Below, one piece after another: positions 41,966-50,312 of a stretch of 64,000 nt of DNA (positions are counted from its first letter, which is position 1; each line of letters begins with the position of its first letter). Under the pieces are notes generated by a model. That model had not been told where the DNA came from. It saw nothing but the letters and a program-made list of their open reading frames with translations, and did not search any database. Source of the stretch: Bradyrhizobium sp. SRL28 (GTDB taxonomy: Bacteria; Pseudomonadota; Alphaproteobacteria; Rhizobiales; Xanthobacteraceae); NCBI RefSeq assembly GCF_018596315.1, contig NZ_JAHEAG010000015.1, forward strand, positions 62,001 through 126,000, given 5' to 3'. Made by a program: the position numbers and the translations under genes.

Positions 41966-41981
41966 TGTGATCTACTTCACA
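41966..41981. promoter_or_regulatory. CRP-type binding site (exact consensus)
   Basis: TGTGATCTACTTCACA matches TGTGA-N6-TCACA exactly. An overlapping palindrome ATCACA-N5-TGTGAT (41955-41971) shares its left half. It lies between two divergent small genes, 34 bases before ATG 42015. Confidence 0.6.
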
Positions 41982-42014
41982 GAAGACGCCGGCGGCTCGT
42001 CGTACGTCTCAGCC

Positions 42015-42131
42015 ATGAGCCGACAGACCTACCCAGCCCCGTTCGATTCCGACATCAGGATCGACTACGCCTTGATCGTAGCCGGCGTGGGCGCCGCTCT
42101 GTTCGCGTTCATCTACCTGATCCTGGTTTGA
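42015..42131 (+). CDS. Small membrane protein, 38 aa
   Basis: ATG 42015 to TGA 42129-42131. MSRQTYPAPFDSDIRIDYAL precedes a single membrane helix (IVAGVGAALFAFIYLILV). The short polar front and one helix resemble bacterial membrane microproteins. A CRP-type site lies just upstream, suggesting regulated expression. Too short to be sure without conservation data. Confidence 0.45.
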   Translation: MSRQTYPAPFDSDIRIDYALIVAGVGAALFAFIYLILV

Positions 42132-42438
42132 TCAACGCTTAAGACGCGGCGCGAAAACGCCTCCCCGCGTTCGGATGGGTCTGTCCAAGTCGTGGTAAGG
42201 TTCAGGCTCTCCTAAGATTTTACCTGGCATTTCGCGGAAAAAGCGCCCGCACCGCCCAGTTTGGGCCGAAAGCCCGTCAAGCTTCACGGCGCGCGCGCGC
42301 CGGATTCATCCACATTTTTGAAGAACAGTGCATAGCGGCGAGCTTTTGCTTCCGCTTTGCCCGGGACAGGCGCTTTATCGCCGCCCCCCCTAGCGGAAAT
42401 GCTAGCAACGCCAAAAATCACGAGCATAACCTGACGCC
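42132..42438. other. Upstream region of dnaB
   Basis: 307 bases without a gene. The only notable feature is the alternating GC palindrome GGCGCGCGCGCGCC at 42288-42301. No clear promoter hexamers recognised. Confidence 0.35.
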
Positions 42439-43941
42439 ATGGCTCTGACTGATTCGAACGTCCTCAAACTCGCTCCCGACGCCGGAACTCCGGTCTTCCG
42501 GAGCGCGCCGCATAACATCGAGGCGGAGCAGAGCCTGCTGGGCGCCATCCTGGTCAACAACGACGCGTTCTACCGGGTTTCCGACTTTCTGGAGCCGAAG
42601 CACTTCTTCGAGCCGATCCACCAGACCATTTTCGAGACCGCCGGCAGCCTGATCCGGATGGGCAAGGTCGCCACCCCCGTCACGCTGAAAACCTTCCTGC
42701 CCGCCGATACCGATATCGGCGGCATGACGGTTGGCCAGTACCTCGCGCGCGTGGCGGCCGAGGCCACCACGATCATCAACGCGCAGGATTACGGCCGCAC
42801 CATCTACGACATGGCGCTGCGACGCGACCTGATCCGGATCGGCGAGGACATGGTCAACGTCGCCTTCGACGCGCCGGTGGACTTTGCTCCCCGCGCGCAG
42901 ATCGAAGATGCCGAGCGCCAGCTTTATGAACTCGCTGAATCCGGCCGTTACGACGGCGGCTTCCAGCGCTTCTCGCAGGCGATGAAGGTCGCGCTCGATA
43001 TGGCGGCCAACGCCTATCAGCGCGACGGAAAATTGTCCGGGATCTCTACCGGATTGCGCGATCTCGACTCAAAGATGGGCGGCCTGCAGCGATCCGACTT
43101 GATCATCGTCGCCGGGCGCCCCGGCATGGGCAAAACCGCGTTCGCAACCAATATCGCCTATAACATTGCTGAAGCGTACCAAGCGGAAGTTCAGGCCGAC
43201 GGCACCATGAAGTCGGTCAATGGCGGCATTGTCGGCTTCTTCTCCTGCGAAATGTCGGCCGAGCAGCTCGCCACGCGTATTCTCGCCGAGCAAACCGGCA
43301 TTGCGTCCAGCATGATCCGTCGCGGTGGGATCAAACAGGACGAGTTTGAAAGGATACGCGACTACACGATCAAGCTCGAGCATTTGCCGCTATATGTCGA
43401 CGAGACGGGCGGTCTTTCGATTTCGCAACTGACGGCGCGCGCGCGGCGGCTGAAGCGGCAGAAGGGCCTCGACATGATCGTGGTCGACTACATCCAGCTG
43501 CTGCAGGGCTCAGGCAAGCGCGGCAACGACAACCGCGTGCAGGAAGTCACCGAGATCACGACCAACCTGAAGGCGCTCGCCAAGGAGCTGAATATTCCGG
43601 TGATCGCGCTGTCGCAGCTGTCGCGGCAGGTCGAAAACCGCGATGATAAGCATCCGCAACTGGCTGATTTGCGTGAATCCGGTTCGATCGAGCAGGACGC
43701 CGACGTCGTGCTGTTCGTGTACCGCGAAGAATATTATCTGCAGAACAAGGAGCCCAAGCCCGGTACACCCGAGCACGAGAAGTGGAAACTCGACATGGAG
43801 CTCGCTCACGGCAAGGCCGAGGTCATCATCGCCAAGCAGCGCCACGGACCAACGGGTACGGTCCCACTGCAATTCGAAGGGCAATTCACGCGGTTTAGTG
43901 ATTTCGTCGAAGGGGATAGTCTACCCTACCATGTGCCCTAG
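42439..43941 (+). CDS. dnaB: Replicative DNA helicase
   Basis: 500 residues. Hexameric helicase that unwinds DNA at the fork. N-terminal primase-interacting domain (PHNIEAEQSLLGAILVNNDAF), then the RecA-like motor: Walker A GRPGMGKTAFA, FFSCEMSAEQLATRI, Walker B MIVVDYIQLL, ALSQLSRQVENRDDKHPQLA and LRESGSIEQDADVVLFVYR. Full length. The order rplI - (insert) - dnaB - alr - radA is a widespread alphaproteobacterial arrangement, here interrupted by accessory genes. Confidence 0.97.
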   Translation: MALTDSNVLKLAPDAGTPVFRSAPHNIEAEQSLLGAILVNNDAFYRVSDFLEPKHFFEPIHQTIFETAGSLIRMGKVATPVTLKTFLPADTDIGGMTVGQYLARVAAEATTIINAQDYGRTIYDMALRRDLIRIGEDMVNVAFDAPVDFAPRAQIEDAERQLYELAESGRYDGGFQRFSQAMKVALDMAANAYQRDGKLSGISTGLRDLDSKMGGLQRSDLIIVAGRPGMGKTAFATNIAYNIAEAYQAEVQADGTMKSVNGGIVGFFSCEMSAEQLATRILAEQTGIASSMIRRGGIKQDEFERIRDYTIKLEHLPLYVDETGGLSISQLTARARRLKRQKGLDMIVVDYIQLLQGSGKRGNDNRVQEVTEITTNLKALAKELNIPVIALSQLSRQVENRDDKHPQLADLRESGSIEQDADVVLFVYREEYYLQNKEPKPGTPEHEKWKLDMELAHGKAEVIIAKQRHGPTGTVPLQFEGQFTRFSDFVEGDSLPYHVP

Positions 43942-43992
43942 CCGGCCTTCAGCGCAGTTGAACCATGGCGTTCCCCCGCGTAAAACTGTGGC

Positions 43993-45228
43993 ATGAACAT
44001 CGCCCCCGACCCCAAATCCATTCCGCAAGGCAACCTGCTCTCGCCGGAGACGAACCAGACGGCCGCGCTCGTGACCGCCACCGGCGTGCTGACGGTCGAT
44101 CTCGACGCCATCGTCGCCAACTGGCGCAAGCTCGAGAAGACGGCGGTGCCAGCCGAATGCGCCGGTGTCGTCAAGGCGGATGCCTATGGCTGCGGCGCCG
44201 AACAGGTGGCGCGGGCGCTTGCTGCCGCCGGCTGCAAGACATTCTTCGTTGCCACGCTCGATGAAGCGCGCGTTGTGCGCGCCGCGGTGCCAGGTGCGGC
44301 GCTCTATGTGCTCGGCGGTTTTTTCCAGAACACCGGCGATGCCTACGCCAAGTTCGACTGCAAGCCCGTGATCGGCGACCTCAACGAACTCGCTGAATGG
44401 GACGTGTTCTGCCGCCGCTCGGGTTGGTCGGGCGGCGCCGCTATCCATATCGATACCGGCATGAACCGGCTCGGCCTGACAGTAACCGAGGCACAGGGCA
44501 TCATCCCGCGCATCAACGCCGGCGATCACGGCATTACGCTTGTGATGAGCCACCTCGCCTCGGCCGAACTGCTCAACAATCCCGCCAATGCCAGGCAGCT
44601 CACGGCCTTCCGCGAGATCGCGAGCGTGTTCTCCGGCGTGCCGGCGTCGCTTGCGAATTCGTCCGGCGTTTTCTTAGGGTCTCAATTCCAGTTCGATCTC
44701 GTGCGGCCGGGTTGCGCGCTTTACGGCATCAATCCGACGCCGGAAGCCGACAATCCGATGCAGCCGGTTGTCGAACTGAAGGCGCGCATCGTGCAAATCC
44801 GCAACGTCGAGCGCGGCGATACCGTCGGCTATGGCGGCACCTGGACGGCGCGGCGTCCGACCAGATTAGCGATCGTTTCCGCGGGCTATGCCGACGGCTA
44901 TTTCCGCGCCGCGAGCGCCAATGACGGCACCCGTGGCGCCGAGGTGGTGGTCGCCGGCAGGCGCTGCCCGATCGCGGGGCGGATTTCGATGGACCTGACG
45001 GCGGTGGACGTCACCGATCTCGATAAGAGCGCCGTACGGCGCGGCCATATGGTGACGCTGATCGGCGAAGGCATCACGGTCGACGAACTCGCCCACCATT
45101 TCGGCACCATCGGCTACGAAGTGCTGACCAGCCTCGGCAAGCGCTACGCGCGAATCTATAAGGGCGGCAATGCCACGGCAGAGCCACCTGCTCCGCCTCC
45201 AGCGGAGCCGGCCGCCGCTTCTTCCTAG
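43993..45228 (+). CDS. alr: Alanine racemase
   Basis: 411 residues. PLP enzyme making D-alanine for peptidoglycan. The PLP-binding Lys is in GVVKADAYGCGA (about residue 58) and the catalytic Tyr is in GDTVGYGGTW. The N-terminus is about 30 residues longer than E. coli Alr and the C-terminus ends in a Pro/Ala tail. It follows dnaB by 51 bases, as in related genomes. Confidence 0.95.
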   Translation: MNIAPDPKSIPQGNLLSPETNQTAALVTATGVLTVDLDAIVANWRKLEKTAVPAECAGVVKADAYGCGAEQVARALAAAGCKTFFVATLDEARVVRAAVPGAALYVLGGFFQNTGDAYAKFDCKPVIGDLNELAEWDVFCRRSGWSGGAAIHIDTGMNRLGLTVTEAQGIIPRINAGDHGITLVMSHLASAELLNNPANARQLTAFREIASVFSGVPASLANSSGVFLGSQFQFDLVRPGCALYGINPTPEADNPMQPVVELKARIVQIRNVERGDTVGYGGTWTARRPTRLAIVSAGYADGYFRAASANDGTRGAEVVVAGRRCPIAGRISMDLTAVDVTDLDKSAVRRGHMVTLIGEGITVDELAHHFGTIGYEVLTSLGKRYARIYKGGNATAEPPAPPPAEPAAASS

Positions 45229-45277
45229 CTCTTCGTTCCCAGGGTTCCTTCGCGGCGCCTCATGTCGAGGTTGTGTA

Positions 45278-45499
45278 TTACTGCGTCTTCCGGCTAGCCA
45301 ACACTTTCTTGCAGGCATCGCTGAGTTGGTGCTGCTGCTTGTTCAGACATGCGACGACGCGGCCGCCGCCGGGCGGCGTACCGGCGCAATATTTGTCATA
45401 ATCCGCCTTACAGGCACCGCGCCCGTCGGCGTTTTGAGCAACCGCAGATCCGGGGCATCCGATGGCGAGCACGAGAACGGCGAGGCGTAGTTTCGACAT
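45278..45499 (-). CDS. Exported Cys-rich repeat protein, 73 aa
   Basis: ATG 45499 to stop 45278. Signal peptide MSKLRLAVLVLAIGCPGSAVAQ, then one cysteine-rich repeat (ACKADYDKYCAGTPPGGGRV, VACLNKQQHQLSDACKKVL) with four Cys spaced as in the GLG1-type Cys-rich repeat family. Such small secreted proteins are frequent in Bradyrhizobium; function unknown. Convergent with alr and divergent from xth. Confidence 0.75.
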   Translation of the reverse strand: MSKLRLAVLVLAIGCPGSAVAQNADGRGACKADYDKYCAGTPPGGGRVVACLNKQQHQLSDACKKVLASRKTQ

Positions 45500-45547
45500 G
45501 GAGTCTCCAAGTGTCAGGCAAAGCATCGTGATGCCGGCTAGCTCTAC

Positions 45548-46318
45548 ATGAAGATCGCGACCTTCAACATTAACAATGTCAACCGCCGCCTGCCGAACCT
45601 GTTGCGCTGGCTGCGCGCGGCAAAACCCGACGTCGTCTGTCTGCAGGAATTGAAATCGACCGATGCCGAGTTCCCGATTATGGCAATCGAGAAGGCGGGC
45701 TATGGCGCGGTGTGGCGCGGACAGAAGACATGGAACGGTGTCGCCATCCTGGCACGCAACGCCGAACCGGTATTGACCCGAACCGCCCTGCCCGGCGATC
45801 GCAATGATGACGAAGCGCGCTATATCGAGGCCGCCGTCAACGGCATCATCGTCACCAGCATCTATCTGCCGAACGGCAACCCGCAGCCCGGACCGAAATT
45901 CGATTACAAGCTCGACTGGTTCAAGCGGCTGCGATCGCATGCCGGCAAACTGCTCAAGCAGGACATCCCGGTGGTGCTGGCCGGCGACTACAATGTCGCG
46001 CCGACGCCGTCAGATATCTATCCGACAAAGTCATGGGACAAGGACGCGCTGATCCAACCGAAGAGCCGCGCTGCGTTCAAGGCGCTGGTGGACCAGGGCT
46101 GGACGGACGCGATCCGGACGCTCCATCCGTCGAAACCGATGTTCACGTTCTGGGACTACAAGCGCAACCGGTGGCCGCGCGACGCCGGATTGCGGCTCGA
46201 TCATCTGCTGCTGAGCCCGCAGATAGCGCCGCGCCTGCTCAAGGCCGGCGTCGATCGCAAGATGCGCGGCGAGGAAGGCGCCAGCGATCACGCGCCGGCA
46301 TGGATCGTGTTGCGGTAG
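45548..46318 (+). CDS. xth: Exodeoxyribonuclease III
   Basis: 256 residues of the endonuclease/exonuclease/phosphatase fold. It cuts abasic sites and trims 3' ends in base excision repair. MKIATFNINNVNRR, the metal-binding Glu in VCLQELKSTD, GDYNVAPTPSDIY, the segment RLDHLLLSPQIA and the final GASDHAPAWI with catalytic His are all present. Confidence 0.95.
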   Translation: MKIATFNINNVNRRLPNLLRWLRAAKPDVVCLQELKSTDAEFPIMAIEKAGYGAVWRGQKTWNGVAILARNAEPVLTRTALPGDRNDDEARYIEAAVNGIIVTSIYLPNGNPQPGPKFDYKLDWFKRLRSHAGKLLKQDIPVVLAGDYNVAPTPSDIYPTKSWDKDALIQPKSRAAFKALVDQGWTDAIRTLHPSKPMFTFWDYKRNRWPRDAGLRLDHLLLSPQIAPRLLKAGVDRKMRGEEGASDHAPAWIVLR

Positions 46319-46331
46319 TTTTTTTGTTTGA

Positions 46332-46401
46332 CGCGTTTTCTTCACGCGAACCGGCGTCCACCCCGGATCAAGTCCGAGGGCATGCTTCGCTCGAAAACGC
46401 T
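46332..46401. repeat. Palindromic intergenic element
   Basis: GCGTTTTC (46333-46340) and GAAAACGC (46393-46400) flank about 50 bases with TTCACGCGAACCGG inside. I recall this sequence type between genes in Bradyrhizobium; not checked. Confidence 0.4.
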
Positions 46402-46539
46402 ACGAATCATTGCGGCGTGATGCCCGCCGCCTGAATGCACGCGAAAAATAAGAGGGTCCGGCCCTTGGTTTGTTTCGCACCGAAGCAGGGATCGTTATGC
46501 TTCGGCAAACTTCAAAACAACCAAGGCGGAGGAACGCGC

Positions 46540-47514
46540 GTGGGAATCCCGAAGATGATCGGTGCAATAATAGCCGTGCTTGTTTGTGCGCTCGCCAATT
46601 CTGGTGCATCTGCGCAAGAGGACTACCCTTCCCGTCCGATCACGCTGACACATGGCTTCGGCGCCGGCGGCAACGCCGATGCGATCGCACGGATCGTTGC
46701 CGACGGACTTTCCCGGCGACTAGGAAAACCCGTCATCGTGGAAGCCCGCCCGGGCGCCGGCGGCAACATTGCATCTGATCGCGCCGCAAAAGCTGCACCC
46801 GACGGCTACACGCTGATCATGCTGACGGGCGGCCACGCGGTCTCGGCGGCGATGTACAAGGCCCTGCCGTTCGACCCGGTCGAGGATTTCCAGATGATTT
46901 CGACGGTGGTGTTCTTTCCCTTCGTCGTCGCCGTCAAATCGAGCCACCGGTTTCAGACGCTTGCGGATTTGATTGCTGAAGCGAAAGCCAAACCGGACAC
47001 GCTGACCTATAGCTCGGTAGGTGTCGGATCAACGCAACATCTGGCCGGCGAATTGCTGTCGTCGATGGCCGGCGTCAGGATGATCCACGTGCCCTCCAAG
47101 GGCGGCGGCGGCCCCATCAACGACCTGCTCGGCGGTCAGATCGACATTCTGATCGACACGCTGACGATCACTGCTCCGCAGCTTGCGGCCGGTACGATAA
47201 GAGGCCTCGGCGTGACCAGCGAAAAACCGTGGTTTTCGATCCCCGGCGTGCCGCCGGTCGCCGCAACCGTCCCGGGTTACGAGGTTCGATCCTGGCTCGG
47301 CATCGCGACCAGCAAGAACGTTCCTCAACCCGTCGTCGAAAAGCTCAATCGCGAATTACGTGCCGTGCTCGATATGCCTGACATCAAGGACAAGCTCCAG
47401 GCCATGGGGAACGACGTCCGCGGCGGTTCGCCGGGCGACATGCGAAGCATGATCTCCTCCGAGATTTCCCGTTGGAAGCGTGTGATCGATGCCGCGGGGA
47501 TTCCAAGGCAATGA
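46540..47514 (+). CDS. Bug/TctC family periplasmic substrate-binding protein
   Basis: 324 residues from GTG 46540, chosen for AGGCGGAGG seven bases upstream. Signal peptide with cleavage near ASAQ (residue 27). The mature start EDYPSRPITLTHGFGAGGNA is typical of tripartite tricarboxylate transporter receptors, followed by VEARPGAGGNIASDRAAKA, YSSVGVGSTQHLAGEL and GGGPINDLLGGQIDILIDT. No TctA/TctB membrane genes lie nearby, as is common for these orphan binding proteins. Ligand unknown, often a carboxylate. Confidence 0.92.
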   Translation: MGIPKMIGAIIAVLVCALANSGASAQEDYPSRPITLTHGFGAGGNADAIARIVADGLSRRLGKPVIVEARPGAGGNIASDRAAKAAPDGYTLIMLTGGHAVSAAMYKALPFDPVEDFQMISTVVFFPFVVAVKSSHRFQTLADLIAEAKAKPDTLTYSSVGVGSTQHLAGELLSSMAGVRMIHVPSKGGGGPINDLLGGQIDILIDTLTITAPQLAAGTIRGLGVTSEKPWFSIPGVPPVAATVPGYEVRSWLGIATSKNVPQPVVEKLNRELRAVLDMPDIKDKLQAMGNDVRGGSPGDMRSMISSEISRWKRVIDAAGIPRQ

Positions 47515-47733
47515 CCGGCATCGACTCCCCTAGGCGCACCGGTCCCTGTCACGATATGCAACGCCTCCTTCGAAGCTCTCACGAGCACTCTAACGGTGGA
47601 GCGGCGGGGTTGAACCTTTCAGGATTTGCCAAACACTTCCGATCGCCGCGGAAAATCATCGCCGACCTGCGGGCGGAGATACCCGCACGACAGTTCGTCA
47701 AGTTTTATCCTTCAAACCGCTAGGTCGCGGAAC

Positions 47734-48123
47734 TTAGCACAAGCGGCATCGTCCCCAGCTTGCGCAGCAGCCGCCACAACCCCCGCAGCCACCGCAGCCA
47801 CGCACAGCGCACCCACGGCATCCACGGCATCCTCGGCAGCCACGGCAACCTCGGCGAACAACAACGGCGGCCAGCTTCACGTCGCTGTTTTCCTTATCGA
47901 AGAGATAGAACGTGGCGAGACTGACATCGGCCATTTCCTCTTCGCCAAGAACGAAGCGCTGATTGGGCGAGATATTGTCAGATTGCGGGATATCAGCAGC
48001 GAGTATCGTGTGCGCGGATGCGCTCCCCGCCAGCGAAAGACCCAGTCCGGCCGTACCGAATGCCGTAACGGCAGCGGCTTTGGTTGTACGCGCGTGCTTC
48101 GCAGCTTGCTTCACCCTTGGCAT
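47734..48123 (-). CDS. Cys-Gly-repeat protein, possible modified-peptide precursor
   Basis: 129 residues from ATG 48123, preceded by AAGGA. The first ~35 residues are basic then hydrophobic, like a signal peptide (TTKAAAVTAFGTAGLGLSLA, then GSASA). A Cys-free middle follows: QSDNISPNQRFVLGEEEMAD and VSLATFYLFDKENSDV. The last ~38 residues hold all 11 cysteines in the pattern RGC repeated four times, AVRGC, GGC three times, C, ASWGRC, RLC. An acidic helical leader before a Cys/Gly core resembles precursors of ribosomally made, modified peptides, or a disulphide/metal-binding secreted protein. No modifying enzyme is visible beside it. Transcribed alone; convergent with the Bug protein gene. Confidence 0.7.
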   Translation of the reverse strand: MPRVKQAAKHARTTKAAAVTAFGTAGLGLSLAGSASAHTILAADIPQSDNISPNQRFVLGEEEMADVSLATFYLFDKENSDVKLAAVVVRRGCRGCRGCRGCRGCAVRGCGGCGGCGGCCASWGRCRLC

Positions 48124-48485
48124 GGTCGCATCCTTCGAAAGTTGTTGTGAAGGGTCAACTTGACGTAGCAAGTGTGCCTGTACGTCTAGAAATGCGACCT
48201 GGCGCATCCGGTTCCCCTTCGCGCGAAGCCTTTTTTGAATTGCAGCCGATGGGAGAGAAGAGGGGATGGATATTTGAGACAGCAGCGCTGTCCAAACGTG
48301 TCGCAGGCAAGGCGCCCGCATGCTCGGCAGAGCCCAGCGGCTTGTTGGTGTAGCCACATGTCGCTATCCAAGCAGTCGAGCTGATTTGTGCTTGTTTTAT
48401 CAGAGTTTACTTGGCCGCTCTTCGTCTCCCGAAGGGAACACGGTGCGCTGCACCTTCTAGGGAAAGGCCTTGGAAGCGAATAAGA
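48124..48485. other. Intergenic region upstream of the Cys-Gly-repeat gene
   Basis: 362 bases with no convincing gene. It should contain the promoter of the Cys-Gly-repeat gene (minus strand). No clear hexamers, palindrome or T-run hairpin seen. Open frames here have shadow-like composition. Confidence 0.4.
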
Positions 48486-48926
48486 TCAGCCCTTGCGGGT
48501 GTGCCCCCACGTTTCGTCCCAATCCTCGCCGGCTGCGTCGATGACGCGGCCGTCGGCCTCGAAGAACTTGTTCGGGACCTGGAATATCGCCAGCATCAGG
48601 CCACCCTGGGGACACCAGGCCACATGGCGGCTGCCCTGCTCGCGCCAGATGAATTCGCCGGCCTTGCATTCGATCCCCTGCGCCGGCCCCTCCTTGTCGA
48701 CGAGCGAGCCTTCGAGGACGTAGGTCTGCTCGATGTTGACGTGCTCATGGTCGGGCAGCACCGCGCCCGGGGCGAACCGCATCAGCGCGGTCATCAGGCC
48801 GGTCTTGCGATCGAACAGCAGCGTCTTGGCTTCGCAGCCAGGGAAACGGGTCTTCTGCCATTCCATGCTGTCGGGGCGAACCAGATGAGAATGGGTCTGC
48901 GCGCCCTTCGGCGTCACGGCGTCCAT
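48486..48926 (-). CDS. Cupin domain protein
   Basis: 146 residues. Single cupin barrel with metal ligands in PDHEHVNIEQTYVLEGSLVD (His, His, Glu) and a later His in GSRHVAWCPQG. The arrangement matches small cupins of the ChrR/acetylacetone-dioxygenase-like group. Probably a metal enzyme or binding protein of unknown substrate; it lies alone with no functional partner nearby. Confidence 0.82.
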   Translation of the reverse strand: MDAVTPKGAQTHSHLVRPDSMEWQKTRFPGCEAKTLLFDRKTGLMTALMRFAPGAVLPDHEHVNIEQTYVLEGSLVDKEGPAQGIECKAGEFIWREQGSRHVAWCPQGGLMLAIFQVPNKFFEADGRVIDAAGEDWDETWGHTRKG

Positions 48927-49082
48927 GGCGATCCTCCGTTTTGATTATTTTGACGCGATCCTAGCAGCTTTGTCTTGGGCCGCCAGACGGCTGGTGTGCG
49001 CTGCGGTGGCGCTTGTCTTGCTCACCCCCGCTGCCGACGATAGGATCGTCATATCTGCCACGCTCCGGAGTCACGGCTGAAA

Positions 49083-49820
49083 ATGGCAGCTCTGCAACAT
49101 TCGCTTATCTGCAAAGGGTGCTGGGAGCAGATGCATATGCCGGTGCTGCTTCGCGGCGTGGCGTCGGCGCCGTTTCGCGCATTCGGCATTCGGCCGAGCC
49201 GGATGAATCCCAACACCTGTACCATCTGCGAACTGATGTTCACGAAGGTGATGCGGGCCCGCAAGATCACCATCGATGCGACCATCATGTTTGCCGACCT
49301 CCGCGGTTACACCAGCCTGTCGCAGTCGCAATCGCCGGATGCCGTCTCAGGCCTGCTCGATGCGTTCTACGATGAATGCGCCAATGCGATCTGGGAGCAT
49401 GACGGGCTCCTCAATAAGACCATCGGCGACGCCGTGATGGCGATCTTCAATTTTCCCCTGGTGCGGGCCGAGCATCCCGGGAACGCCGTGCGGGCAGCGC
49501 GCGACATTCAGAAAAGCTGGCGCGAACGGCGCGAGGCTCTCGTTGCAGCCCATGGCCTCACTGCGAGCGAGCTGGGGATCGGCATCGGCATTCACTCCGG
49601 CGAACTCAGCTTTGGCGAGTTCGGTCATACCCATCGGGATCTGACGGCGATCGGCACCGTGGTAAACACCGCCTCTCGCGCCCAGTCGGTTGCCGAAGCG
49701 GACCAGATACTCGTGACGCAGGCGGTTTTTCAGCGCGCCCAACCGGATTTGAAGGACAGCCAATCAAAGGCATTCCAGCTCAAGGGATTCGACGTCCCGA
49801 TCGAGCTTTACGCCGCCTGA
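49083..49820 (+). CDS. Class III adenylate cyclase with N-terminal CxxC pairs
   Basis: 245 residues. The catalytic domain has both metal-binding Asp (FADLRGYTSLS and LLNKTIGDAVMAIF), the substrate Lys in NKTIGD and Thr in DLTAIG, and the transition-state motif VVNTASR, so it should make cAMP. The first ~55 residues have two CxxC pairs (C10/C13 and C46/C49) that could bind zinc or an iron-sulphur cluster and act as a redox or metal sensor (inference). No membrane helix. CRP-type sites occur nearby. Confidence 0.88.
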   Translation: MAALQHSLICKGCWEQMHMPVLLRGVASAPFRAFGIRPSRMNPNTCTICELMFTKVMRARKITIDATIMFADLRGYTSLSQSQSPDAVSGLLDAFYDECANAIWEHDGLLNKTIGDAVMAIFNFPLVRAEHPGNAVRAARDIQKSWRERREALVAAHGLTASELGIGIGIHSGELSFGEFGHTHRDLTAIGTVVNTASRAQSVAEADQILVTQAVFQRAQPDLKDSQSKAFQLKGFDVPIELYAA

Positions 49821-49841
49821 CACGAGCCCGGCTGCCGCCCA

Positions 49842-50210
49842 TCACCACAAATTCTTGCCGTCGAGGACCGTCACCGGCACGGCGTCGAGGTCGAATTCGT
49901 CAAACAGCCGTGCATTGACGGCGACCTTCGGATTGTCGAAGTCCGGCTTGCCGGTCGACCAGTCCGGCGATTCCGAATAGGTGCCGCAGCCGCAAGTAGC
50001 GCAGAAATGAAGTTTGACGGTGCGGCTGCCCCACAGATAGGTCGCGACATTTTCCGGCGGCGAGGTCAGGCGAAACTGCGCCGGGGTGTAGTAGGCCCAC
50101 AGCGCGCCGCGCTTGGAACAGAGCGAACAGGTGCAGCGCGTCACATCAGACGGCGCCTCGTTCACCTCGAATTGTGTGTTGCCGCAATGGCAGCTTCCTT
50201 TGATGGCCAC
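49842..50210 (-). CDS. GFA family protein (glutathione-dependent formaldehyde-activating type)
   Basis: 122 residues from GTG 50210, chosen for AGGAG seven bases upstream and because it begins right at the family start (AIKGSCHCGNTQFEV). Seven cysteines in zinc-binding pairs are visible: CHC, CTCSLC, FCATCGCGTYS. Members bind zinc and glutathione adducts; the exact activity of most is unproven. Converges on the adenylate cyclase gene. Confidence 0.88.
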   Translation of the reverse strand: MAIKGSCHCGNTQFEVNEAPSDVTRCTCSLCSKRGALWAYYTPAQFRLTSPPENVATYLWGSRTVKLHFCATCGCGTYSESPDWSTGKPDFDNPKVAVNARLFDEFDLDAVPVTVLDGKNLW

Positions 50211-50312
50211 GGTCCGCTCCTCTGCAATAGATCCTAAGGAGCTACGGTGGTAGCCGACGCCTGCTGCCAGCATACTGTCAGCAGGCAAACGCGCTTGCGC
50301 CGAAAATCGGCG

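Noticed and set aside
42288..42301. Alternating GC palindrome upstream of dnaB as a regulatory site
   Set aside because: Expected often in DNA this GC-rich; no second copy or conserved spacing seen.
47472..47723. 83-codon frame overlapping the end of the Bug protein gene
   Set aside because: It overlaps a confident gene for part of its length and lacks a ribosome site; the non-overlapping part alone is not convincing.
47626..48150. Plus-strand frame opposite the Cys-Gly-repeat gene, with Ala/Thr repeats
   Set aside because: The repeats are the reverse reading of the RGC/GGC codons; the minus frame has a ribosome site and a leader-like region, the plus frame does not.
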